From Pelagibacteraceae bacterium AG-390-C22 (lineage in GTDB: Bacteria > Pseudomonadota > Alphaproteobacteria > Pelagibacterales > Pelagibacteraceae): a stretch of 34,670 nt of DNA. A program made the position numbers and the translations under genes. Below the pieces are notes generated by a model. That model saw nothing but the letters and a program-made list of their open reading frames with translations, was not told the origin of the DNA and did no database searches. This document shows positions 20,283-27,361 of this stretch, in pieces. Numbering within the stretch: the first letter of the stretch is position 1; each line of letters begins with the position of its first letter. The DNA lies in assembly GCA_003278125.1 (NCBI GenBank), contig QCGX01000010.1, positions 1 to 34,670 on the forward strand, given 5' to 3'.

Positions 20283-20725
20283 TGAGACACGGCATTGGTT
20301 ACAGAAAGCTAAATAAGACAAGCGAACATAGAAAAGCTTTGTTTAAAAATATGCTTAATTCTCTCATTAAATATGAACAAATTATTACTACATTACCAAA
20401 AGCTAAAGAGCTAAAACCACAAATAGATAAAGTAATTACAATTGGAAAAAAGAACATACTAAGCAACAAAAAAAGACTTTTTTCTAAACTTCAAAATAAA
20501 AAATCTGTTACAAAAGTATTTGATGAATTATCTAAAAGATATAGCTCAAGAAAAGGTGGATATTGTCGAGTTTTAAAAGCTGGATTTAGAACTGGAGATG
20601 ATGCGCCCATGGCTGTTATTGAATTAGTAGACAGAAACCCTGAGGCTAAAAAAGTTGATAAACCAAAAAAAATTGCCAAAAAAGAAAGCGAACAAAAAGT
20701 AGATCAAAAAGTAGCAAGCAAATAG
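20282..20725 (+). CDS. rplQ: 50S ribosomal protein L17 with charged C-terminal tail
   Basis: L17, 147 aa, binds near the tunnel exit. The core [20 protein letters not shown], with [20 protein letters not shown] and AVIELVDRN, is typical and ends near residue 118. The last 25-30 residues are a lysine-rich tail that ends [10 protein letters not shown], resembling in composition the N-terminal extension of S11. It is the last ribosomal gene of the block; the next gene on the same strand follows after 12 bp. Confidence 0.97.
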   Translation: MRHGIGYRKLNKTSEHRKALFKNMLNSLIKYEQIITTLPKAKELKPQIDKVITIGKKNILSNKKRLFSKLQNKKSVTKVFDELSKRYSSRKGGYCRVLKAGFRTGDDAPMAVIELVDRNPEAKKVDKPKKIAKKESEQKVDQKVASK

Positions 20726-20737
20726 TTTTAGCTCTAC

Positions 20738-21646
20738 ATGGGAAAAACCTATACTGTTGAAAAAGATTACCAAAACACACGTTTTGACAAATGGTTTAAA
20801 GCCAAAATAATAAATCTTCCCCAATCATTAATAGAAAAAATTATTAGATTAAATAAAGTAAAAATTAATAGAAAAAGAGTAAAATCCTCTTATAGAGTAA
20901 AATGCGGGGATATCGTAGAAGTATATGACATCTCAAAATTTAAAGAAAATTATAGACCTAAAATATCAAAATACAAACCCTCAAAAAAAGAAGTAAATAT
21001 CTATGATGATTTTATTATAGAAAATAATGAAAATTTTATAATTATAAATAAACCAGCTGGAATAGCGGTTCAATCAGGAACAAAATCTTTTAAGAATATT
21101 ATCGATATATTAAAAGACACAAAATACTTTGTTAATCATAAGCCTTATATTGTTCATCGTTTAGACAAAGAAACTTCTGGTATTTTAATTGTAGCGAAAT
21201 CAAGAGAATATGCTCAATTATTTACTTCTCTGTTCAGAATAAGAAAGATACATAAAACATATGTGGCATTAACTTATGGTAAAGTTTCCAAATTAAAAAC
21301 TATTCTTAAAGACGATCTAGTTTTATATGAAAATAATAGAAAAATAATACAAAAAGCAATTTCCTATTTAAAAGTTCTAAAGTCTTCTGATAGTTATTCT
21401 TACGTTGAATTAAATCCAATCACTGGAAGAAAACATCAATTGAGAAAGCAACTTTATAATATTGGCAACCCTATAGTAGGGGATAATAAATATTTTATTA
21501 ATAGAAAATTAAATAAAAAGAAGTCAAAAAACAATAATTTGATGTTGCATGCATATAAAATAAAATTTATGATAAATAACGTTCAATATAATTTTAAGGC
21601 AAAGTATAATAAAGATTTTGAAGATTTTTTTAAAAGAGAGTTTTAA
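20738..21646 (+). CDS. rluC: large-subunit rRNA pseudouridine synthase, RluC/RluD family
   Basis: Isomerises specific uridines of 23S rRNA to pseudouridine, 302 aa. An N-terminal S4 RNA-binding domain (about residues 13-65) precedes the catalytic domain. The family motif HRLDKETSGILIVAKS contains catalytic D143, and NPITGRKHQLRKQL is the second conserved block. NKPAGIAVQSG favours RluC (sites 955/2504/2580) over RluD, but the distinction is an inference. It is 12 bp after rplQ and may be co-transcribed with it. Its stop codon overlaps the lipB stop on the other strand. Confidence 0.85.
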   Translation: MGKTYTVEKDYQNTRFDKWFKAKIINLPQSLIEKIIRLNKVKINRKRVKSSYRVKCGDIVEVYDISKFKENYRPKISKYKPSKKEVNIYDDFIIENNENFIIINKPAGIAVQSGTKSFKNIIDILKDTKYFVNHKPYIVHRLDKETSGILIVAKSREYAQLFTSLFRIRKIHKTYVALTYGKVSKLKTILKDDLVLYENNRKIIQKAISYLKVLKSSDSYSYVELNPITGRKHQLRKQLYNIGNPIVGDNKYFINRKLNKKKSKNNNLMLHAYKIKFMINNVQYNFKAKYNKDFEDFFKREF

Positions 21647-22254
21647 ATATTATCTATATTTTTAATAAATATATTTTTTAATTTTTTTTCAACATTTTTG
21701 ATTAATTTTTTTTTTTCATTATATATAGATGTAATTTTTTGATTGTTTAATCCGCAAGGAATAATTTTATGATATTGTTTTAGATTATTTTTTATATTTA
21801 TCGAACATCCATGGTAAGCAACCCATTTAGACACCCTTAAGCCAATAGCAGCTATTTTTTTTTTCTTTACCCAAATACCAATGTTTGTTTTATCTTTTTT
21901 TCCTTTAATTTTGTAAAGTAATAAAAATTCAATAATGCTTTTCTCGATTGTACTTATTAATTTTCTAATATCTTTTTTTCTTTTATTTAAATCCAAAACA
22001 AAATAGATAATTTTTTGTCCAGGGTTATGCAGAGTAATTTTTCCACCTCTATTTGTACTGATAATTTTAATTTTTTTATCTAGAACTTCAGAGCTTTTAG
22101 ATCTAATACCTGCCGTATAAGAAGTAGGATGTTCTAAAATCCATAACAACTCTCTACCTTTATTAGCTTTCACTTTCTCAACACGTTTATTAAGAAAATT
22201 CATCGCAAATTTGTAGTAAATAGGTCTTTTACTTATTTTTATTTCTATGCTCAT
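21643..22254 (-). CDS. lipB: octanoyl-[acyl-carrier-protein]:protein octanoyltransferase LipB
   Basis: Transfers octanoate from ACP to lipoyl domains of 2-oxoacid dehydrogenases and GcvH, 203 aa. RGGKITLHNPGQ (69-80), KIAAIGLRVSKWVAYHG with catalytic K133 and the catalytic cysteine C167 in IIPCGL mark the family. The usual HGPGQ reads HNPGQ here (N77), a small deviation in a conserved loop. The gene is strongly AT-rich and lysine-rich. Its 3' end overlaps the rluC-like gene by 4 bp, and it is divergent from mgtE across 59 bp. Confidence 0.93.
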   Translation of the reverse strand: MSIEIKISKRPIYYKFAMNFLNKRVEKVKANKGRELLWILEHPTSYTAGIRSKSSEVLDKKIKIISTNRGGKITLHNPGQKIIYFVLDLNKRKKDIRKLISTIEKSIIEFLLLYKIKGKKDKTNIGIWVKKKKIAAIGLRVSKWVAYHGCSINIKNNLKQYHKIIPCGLNNQKITSIYNEKKKLIKNVEKKLKNIFIKNIDNI

Positions 22255-22259
22255 TTAGT

Positions 22260-22288
22260 TTGAAATTTATCATTTTATGGACTATTAG
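22260..22288 (+). promoter_or_regulatory. candidate mgtE promoter
   Basis: TTGAAA (22260-22265), a 17-base spacer and TATTAG (22283-22288) place transcription start near 22295. This lies downstream of the ATG at 22260 and so supports the later mgtE start at 22314. Confidence 0.5.
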
Positions 22289-22313
22289 TCTCAAAAAACA
22301 ATCAGAGGTGTTT

Positions 22314-23693
22314 ATGACTTTAGTAAAATCAACAGGAGATAAAAAGGTCAATCTTGATTTTAATAAAGAATTTATTAATACTTTTTCAGAAAAAATACTA
22401 TCTTCAGATATAAAATTTATCAATCAAACCCTTAAAGATCTGCATGAGTCAGATGTAGCAAACTTAATTGAAAATTTGTCTAATGAGACAAGAACTAAAC
22501 TCATAGAGTTAGAAGAATTTAATATAGATCCTGACATATTTATCGAATTAAATGAGTCTATTCAAAGTGAAGTTCTTCAACTTTTGTCAACTGAGTCAAT
22601 AATTAATATAATTAAAAGACTAGAGTCTGATGATTCAATTAAAATATTAGAGAATTTAGAAAAAAGTAAAAAAGAAACAGTTTTAGAAAAATTACCGCCT
22701 AAAGATAAATTTCTATTAGAGGAAGGTTTAAGTTACCCAGAAGACTCCGCTGCTAGGATCATGCAAAGAGAATTTACAGCTGTCCCAAGTAACTGGAGTG
22801 TTGGTCAAACTATAGATTATTTAAGAGAAAATAAGGATCTTCCTAAAGAATTTTTAGAAATTTTTATTGTTGATAATGAATTTAAACCTGTAGGAACGGT
22901 GCCTTCTTCAAGAGTATTAAGAACATCTAGAGAATCAAAAATGAATTCCATTATGACAGAAATGCCAGTTTTGATTTCAGTAAATATGGATAAGGAAGAA
23001 GTTGGACACACATTTGAAAGTTATAATTTAGTTTCAGCTGGAGTAGTTAACAAAGATAATAAATTAGTAGGAATGATTACCGCAGATGATGTCGTTACCG
23101 TTGTTCAAGAGGAAGCAGAAGAAGATGCATTGAGATTAGCAGGTGTGGGTGATGAAGAAATAACTGATAGCGTTATTATTAAAACAAAAAGAAGATTCAA
23201 TTGGTTGTTACTAAATTTATTTACAGCATTGCTAGCTACTTGGGTAATTAGTAATTTTGGAGCCTCTATAGAACAAATGGTTGCTTTAGCTTTTTTAATG
23301 CCAATTGTTGCATCTATGGGTGGCAATGCAGGAATGCAAACTTTGGCAGTAACGATAAGAGCAATAGCAAAAAAAGAATTATCTACAAGTAACTTTAACC
23401 GGGTTGTAGGAAAAGAATTTATTATTGGAATTTTAAATGGGATCATTTTTGCAATTATTACAGCAGTGATCGTACATCTATGGTTTAAAGAAATAAGTTT
23501 ATCATTATTAATTGGTGTATCTATGATTTTAAATATGATTGTAGCTGGTTTATTCGGAATATTAGTTCCAGTATCTTTAAAAAAAATGAATATAGACCCC
23601 GCACTAGCTTCAAGTGTGTTTGTAACTACAATAACAGATGTGATAGGTTTTTTATCTTTTTTAGGATTAGGATCCTATTATTTTCTTAACTAG
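22314..23693 (+). CDS. mgtE: magnesium transporter MgtE
   Basis: Mg2+ channel/transporter of the inner membrane, 459 aa. An N-terminal helical domain (about 20-135) and a tandem CBS region (about 140-265) sense cytoplasmic Mg2+; about five membrane helices follow (about 295-458). LMPIVASMGGNAGMQ (328-342) and TTITDVIGF, with the pore aspartate D442, are family signatures. The frame is open to an ATG at 22260, but AGAGG at 22304-22308, the upstream promoter and the family length favour 22314. It overlaps panC tail to tail by 4 bp. Confidence 0.95.
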   Translation: MTLVKSTGDKKVNLDFNKEFINTFSEKILSSDIKFINQTLKDLHESDVANLIENLSNETRTKLIELEEFNIDPDIFIELNESIQSEVLQLLSTESIINIIKRLESDDSIKILENLEKSKKETVLEKLPPKDKFLLEEGLSYPEDSAARIMQREFTAVPSNWSVGQTIDYLRENKDLPKEFLEIFIVDNEFKPVGTVPSSRVLRTSRESKMNSIMTEMPVLISVNMDKEEVGHTFESYNLVSAGVVNKDNKLVGMITADDVVTVVQEEAEEDALRLAGVGDEEITDSVIIKTKRRFNWLLLNLFTALLATWVISNFGASIEQMVALAFLMPIVASMGGNAGMQTLAVTIRAIAKKELSTSNFNRVVGKEFIIGILNGIIFAIITAVIVHLWFKEISLSLLIGVSMILNMIVAGLFGILVPVSLKKMNIDPALASSVFVTTITDVIGFLSFLGLGSYYFLN

Positions 23694-23718
23694 ATATTAT
23701 CTATCAACCTAGTTTTAT
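23688..23718 (+). terminator. weak hairpin at the mgtE/panC convergent junction
   Basis: AACTAG (23688-23693) can pair with CTAGTT (23709-23714) around a 15-base loop, which itself contains a TAGA/TCTA palindrome. A short T-rich stretch follows on the + strand. The left arm contains the stop codons of both convergent genes. It could end mgtE transcription, but the stem is AT-rich and short. Confidence 0.25.
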
Positions 23719-24505
23719 TAAGATAAAAAGCAATAAAAATTTTAAATTTATCTTTTTTATTTTTAGGCTTTTTAAGATTTTTTAAATTATATAGTTCGAT
23801 GTAGTCTATTTTTGTAACGCCTAAATCCAGTAGATCTTTTTTTATGAAATCAAATTTAAAATTAGAAAATTTTTTTTTAATTATTTTTTTTTTATATCTT
23901 AGATACTTAACAACATTTGAAGCAATCTTATATTGAGCTTTATTTAAATTATTATTTCTAGTAGAGCAGGCTACACCATTTTTTTCTCTTATAGTTTTAC
24001 AATTAATGACTTTCGTATTAATTTTTCTCTTTAATATATGCTTACTAATCAGGTAAGATTGCTGAAAGTCCTTAACCCCTAAAAATATATATCTAGGCTC
24101 TATTAGTTGTAAAAATCTATTTACAATATTTAAAACACCTTTAAAGTGACCTCTTCTTGATTTGCCACAAAGTTTGTTAGAAAATTTATCTAAAAAAATC
24201 TTTTTTTTAACTTTAAAAGCAAAGATATCTTTTAAATTTGGAAGATAAATTAAATCTACATTTAAATTTTTTAATATTTTCAAATCTTTTTTCAAATTAC
24301 GTGGATAGCTAAGAAAATCATTTTTTTTGTTAAATTGCGTTGGGTTTACAAAGATAGAAACCAATGTTTTGCCCTTAAAATTTTGTGATTTTTTAATTAA
24401 AGATATATGACCTTTATGTAAACCACCCATTGTAGGCACAAAAGATATATTTTTGATATTCGAAATCTCTTCTTTTAATTTATGTTTACTTTTAAATATT
24501 TTCAT
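23690..24505 (-). CDS. panC: pantothenate synthetase
   Basis: Joins pantoate and beta-alanine with ATP to give pantothenate, 271 aa from the ATG at 24505. PTMGGLHKGH (24-33) is the HIGH-like ATP-binding motif with H30 and H33. VSIFVNPTQF, GVKDFQQSYLIS and the KMSKS-like TIREKNGVACSTRN follow in the family order. The frame is open to 24559, but that extension adds 18 unmatched residues and crosses the start of galU, so the shorter start was chosen. It is divergent from galU (38 bp) and convergent with mgtE (4 bp overlap). Confidence 0.92.
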   Translation of the reverse strand: MKIFKSKHKLKEEISNIKNISFVPTMGGLHKGHISLIKKSQNFKGKTLVSIFVNPTQFNKKNDFLSYPRNLKKDLKILKNLNVDLIYLPNLKDIFAFKVKKKIFLDKFSNKLCGKSRRGHFKGVLNIVNRFLQLIEPRYIFLGVKDFQQSYLISKHILKRKINTKVINCKTIREKNGVACSTRNNNLNKAQYKIASNVVKYLRYKKKIIKKKFSNFKFDFIKKDLLDLGVTKIDYIELYNLKNLKKPKNKKDKFKIFIAFYLNKTRLIDNI

Positions 24506-24514
24506 TTGTATACT
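24485..24514 (+). promoter_or_regulatory. candidate galU promoter
   Basis: TTTACT (24485-24490), an 18-base spacer and TATACT (24509-24514) lie just ahead of galU. The -35 part falls inside the first codons of panC. TATACT also lies in the short divergent gap, so the two genes may interfere or be co-controlled. Confidence 0.35.
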
Positions 24515-24543
24515 GTGGTGATAATAAGTATTAAGAGAATCAT

Positions 24544-25356
24544 ATGATAAAACAAGCAATTATTCCACTAGCAGGTTTAGGAACAAGACTGTTGCCTTTA
24601 ACTAGTGTAATTCAAAAAGAGTTACTACCATTAAATGGTAAGCCAAATTTAGAGTATATAATGGAAGAATGTGTTGAAGCTGGAATTAAGCAATTTATTT
24701 TTATAGTCCCTAAAGATAGACCTACTATAAAAAATTATTTCTTCAATGATAGTTTTTATACAAAATTAATAAAGAAGAAAAAAGATAAAAAATTGAAAAA
24801 AATTTTTCAAAGAATTAAAAGATATCAGAAGATGATAAAATTTGTATATCAAAACAAACCTAACGGAACTGGAGCTGCAGTTCTTAAATGTAAAAAATAT
24901 TTAAAAGATAAACATTTCTTAATGCTTCTTGCAGATGATTTAATCGTTAAAAAAAATTGTTCAAAAGAAATGATTTCTTTACATAAAAAAACACAAGGTT
25001 CTGTAATAGCAACTAGAAAAGTTGAAAGAAAAACAGTCTCAAGGTGGGGAATTTTAGGGGTAAAAAACAAAAAAAAATATTCATTCTCAATTAATAGTGT
25101 AATAGAAAAACCTAAATTGAAAGAGGCTCCATCAAATTATGCCATAATTGGAAGATATATTTTACCTAAAAAAATTCTTTCTGTTTTAAAAAATCAAAAA
25201 AAAGGAAAAGGTGGAGAGATACATATCACAGACGCAATCAAAACTTTAATTCAAAGAGGAGAAAAATTTTATGGAAATATCTTTAAAGGAAAATACTTGG
25301 ACTCAGGAACTCTTGAGAGCTATGTCAAGTCGAACTTAATAATTTCAAAATTATAA
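24544..25356 (+). CDS. galU: UTP-glucose-1-phosphate uridylyltransferase
   Basis: Makes UDP-glucose from UTP and glucose-1-phosphate, 270 aa. The nucleotide-binding LAGLGTRLLPLT leads into IQKELLPLNGKP, with K25 at the conserved lysine. ADD (130-132) provides the metal-binding acidic pair. KGKYLDSGTLESYVKSN is the C-terminal signature. The usual GLGHAV loop reads NGTGAAV (107-113), and the protein is some 20-30 residues shorter than typical GalU, so a related sugar-nucleotide specificity is possible. The UDP-glucose dehydrogenase gene 7 bp downstream supports UDP-glucose as product. Confidence 0.88.
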   Translation: MIKQAIIPLAGLGTRLLPLTSVIQKELLPLNGKPNLEYIMEECVEAGIKQFIFIVPKDRPTIKNYFFNDSFYTKLIKKKKDKKLKKIFQRIKRYQKMIKFVYQNKPNGTGAAVLKCKKYLKDKHFLMLLADDLIVKKNCSKEMISLHKKTQGSVIATRKVERKTVSRWGILGVKNKKKYSFSINSVIEKPKLKEAPSNYAIIGRYILPKKILSVLKNQKKGKGGEIHITDAIKTLIQRGEKFYGNIFKGKYLDSGTLESYVKSNLIISKL

Positions 25357-25363
25357 TAATAAT

Positions 25364-26671
25364 ATGAAATTATGTATGATAGGAACAGGTTATGTTGGTT
25401 TAGTAAGCGGCACTTGCTTTGCAGACATAGGAAATCAAGTCTATTGTGTTGATAAAGATACTTCAAAGATAAATAAATTAAATTTAGGAGTTTCACCAAT
25501 TTATGAGCCTGGATTAGATGAATTAATTAAAAAAAATTATATAGCCAAAAGATTAATTTTTACAACTGATTTAAAAAAAGCTGTGAATTCTTCAGATATA
25601 ATCTTTATTTGTGTTGGTACACCAACCAAAAAAGGGTCTCTCAATGTAGACTTATCTTATGTTTATAAATCAGCTAAAGAAATAATATCTTCAACAAAAA
25701 AAAAGAAAATTATAGTGACAAAATCTACAGTTCCTGTTGGAACAGGCGATGAAATAGAGAAAATAATCAAAAAACTAAAAAAGAAAAATTTTGAAATTAT
25801 ATCTAACCCAGAATTCTTAAGAGAAGGCGAAGCAATTAGAGACTTTAGATACCCTGATCGAATAGTTATAGGTTCAAATAATAAAAAAATATTCAAAAAA
25901 ATGAGAGCTCTATATACTCCTTTAATAAATAAAGGTGCTAAATTTTTTACAACATCTAGAAGAGGAGCGGAATTGATTAAGTATGCTTCTAATGCTTTTC
26001 TTGCTACCAAAATCGCATTTATAAATGAGATATCAAATTTATGTGAAAAAACAGGAGTTAGCGTTGAAGATATATCTTTAGGTATAGGCTCCGATAATAG
26101 AATAGGAAGTAGATTTTTAAGAGCGGGCCCAGCTTATGGAGGCTCATGTTTTCCAAAGGATACAAAAGGCTTGGTTTCTATTGGAGACAAAAATAAAATA
26201 AATCTTTCAATTGTCAAAACGGTTATAAGATCTAATCAAAATAGAGTGAATTTACACACCAAAAGAGTACATAAAATTATTGGCTCAAATATCAAAAATA
26301 AAAAAATTGCTTTCTTAGGTGTTACCTTTAAACCCAATACAGATGATATGAGAGACTCAACAAGTTTGAAAATGATCCCTTATCTTTGTAAAAAAGGAGC
26401 AAAAGTATCTTATTATGATCCTTCGGGGAGAAAAAAAGAATTTTCAAAAGTTAAAAATTGTAAATATGAAAATAATATCAAGAATAATTGCAAAAATGCA
26501 GATTTGATTATTTTACTTACTGAATGGGATGAGTTTAAAGCTCTAGATTTTAAAAAAATTAATCCGAATAAAAATTTTAAAATTTATGATTTAAGAAATT
26601 TATATAGCCCAGAACAAATGAAAGAGAAGAAATTAAAATATTACTCTGTAGGAAGACCTAATATCAATTAA
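25364..26671 (+). CDS. ugd: UDP-glucose 6-dehydrogenase
   Basis: Oxidises UDP-glucose to UDP-glucuronate with two NAD+, 435 aa. The Rossmann motif GTGYVGLVSG is at 7-16, catalytic C262 lies in RAGPAYGGSCFPKD, and K206 and N210 lie in ELIKYASNAF. The C-terminal UDP-binding domain opens with TFKPNTDDMRDS. It pairs with galU as a two-step route from glucose-1-phosphate to UDP-glucuronate. The 3' end overlaps the convergent RidA-family gene by 8 bp. Confidence 0.96.
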   Translation: MKLCMIGTGYVGLVSGTCFADIGNQVYCVDKDTSKINKLNLGVSPIYEPGLDELIKKNYIAKRLIFTTDLKKAVNSSDIIFICVGTPTKKGSLNVDLSYVYKSAKEIISSTKKKKIIVTKSTVPVGTGDEIEKIIKKLKKKNFEIISNPEFLREGEAIRDFRYPDRIVIGSNNKKIFKKMRALYTPLINKGAKFFTTSRRGAELIKYASNAFLATKIAFINEISNLCEKTGVSVEDISLGIGSDNRIGSRFLRAGPAYGGSCFPKDTKGLVSIGDKNKINLSIVKTVIRSNQNRVNLHTKRVHKIIGSNIKNKKIAFLGVTFKPNTDDMRDSTSLKMIPYLCKKGAKVSYYDPSGRKKEFSKVKNCKYENNIKNNCKNADLIILLTEWDEFKALDFKKINPNKNFKIYDLRNLYSPEQMKEKKLKYYSVGRPNIN

Positions 26672-27125
26672 TCTCAAATATTGCATCAACTTCAACAGCT
26701 ACACCTAATGGTAAGCTATTAGAGCTTATAGCCGCTCTAGTATGAAGTCCTTTCTTATCAAATATCTTAGCAATAATTTCTGAAGCGCCATTTATGATTT
26801 TAGGCTGATCTATAAAGTCATCTGTAGAATTTACATATCCAGTCAATTTTACACATGATTTTACTTTTGAGAGATCATCATTGCATGCTTTTTTAACTTG
26901 AGAAATTATAGCTAATCCACATCTTTTTGCTGCATTATATCCCTCTTCAACATTTAAGTCTTTTCCAACTTTTCCCTTAATAAGCTCTCCATTTTCATTT
27001 ATTGAAATTTGTCCCGAAATGTAAAGTAGGTTTTTCACAATTTTTGTAGCAACATAACTGCCTACTGGATTCTTTGGTTCAGGGAGTTTTATATTAAGTT
27101 CTTTGATTTTTGAATCAATTGACAT
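26664..27125 (-). CDS. RidA/YjgF family protein (probable enamine/imine deaminase or relative)
   Basis: 153 aa, single Rid domain. YISGQISINENGELIKGKVG near the N-terminus and HTRAAISSNSLPLGVAVEVD near the C-terminus are characteristic. R130 and E145 correspond to the substrate-binding arginine and the acidic residue of active Rid proteins, so deaminase activity on 2-aminoacrylate-like intermediates is plausible. It is longer than archetypal RidA (about 128 aa) and belongs to a side subfamily of unclear substrate. It lies two bases downstream of the small secreted protein gene, last in the topA group. Confidence 0.85.
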   Translation of the reverse strand: MSIDSKIKELNIKLPEPKNPVGSYVATKIVKNLLYISGQISINENGELIKGKVGKDLNVEEGYNAAKRCGLAIISQVKKACNDDLSKVKSCVKLTGYVNSTDDFIDQPKIINGASEIIAKIFDKKGLHTRAAISSNSLPLGVAVEVDAIFEIN

Positions 27126-27127
27126 TA

Positions 27128-27361
27128 TTATTTTTTAGGTATTTTTTTAAGAACTTCATTTTTACCTTTGATAACTTTATCTTTAACTTTATTTATTTGT
27201 TCTTTTGATTCATCTAAACCCTTGCTTTGAAAACTTTTAGTATCATCTATAAATTTTTTTGTCTTACATTTTAGATCAAATTTTTTACAATTTGTCTCAT
27301 TAGCTAATAATGAGGTGTTCAAAAAAACTATCAAAAGTGTAGATAAAAATATTTTAATCAT
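27128..27361 (-). CDS. small secreted lysine-rich protein of unknown function
   Basis: 77 aa. Residues 1-20 are a clear signal peptide: MIK, then a hydrophobic run ending SLLA, with likely cleavage before NET. The mature part is about 57 residues, highly charged and predicted helical, with cysteines C25 and C32 near the new N-terminus that could form a disulfide. No lipobox is present at the cleavage site. I do not recognise a family. It overlaps the topA stop by 4 bp (ATGA) and precedes the RidA-family gene by two bases, so it is translated from the topA message. Confidence 0.75.
   Translation of the reverse strand: MIKIFLSTLLIVFLNTSLLANETNCKKFDLKCKTKKFIDDTKSFQSKGLDESKEQINKVKDKVIKGKNEVLKKIPKK

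Noticed and set aside
21645-21700. AT-only inverted repeat (AAATAT/ATATTT) followed by T-runs after the rluC-like gene
   Set aside because: It overlaps lipB coding sequence and consists only of A and T; such pairings are expected by chance at this base composition, so a terminator was not called.
23667-23678. Perfect palindrome TAGGATCCTA near the mgtE end
   Set aside because: It lies in coding sequence for the conserved LGLGSYY end of MgtE, has no loop for a hairpin and no second copy seen in the window; likely chance.
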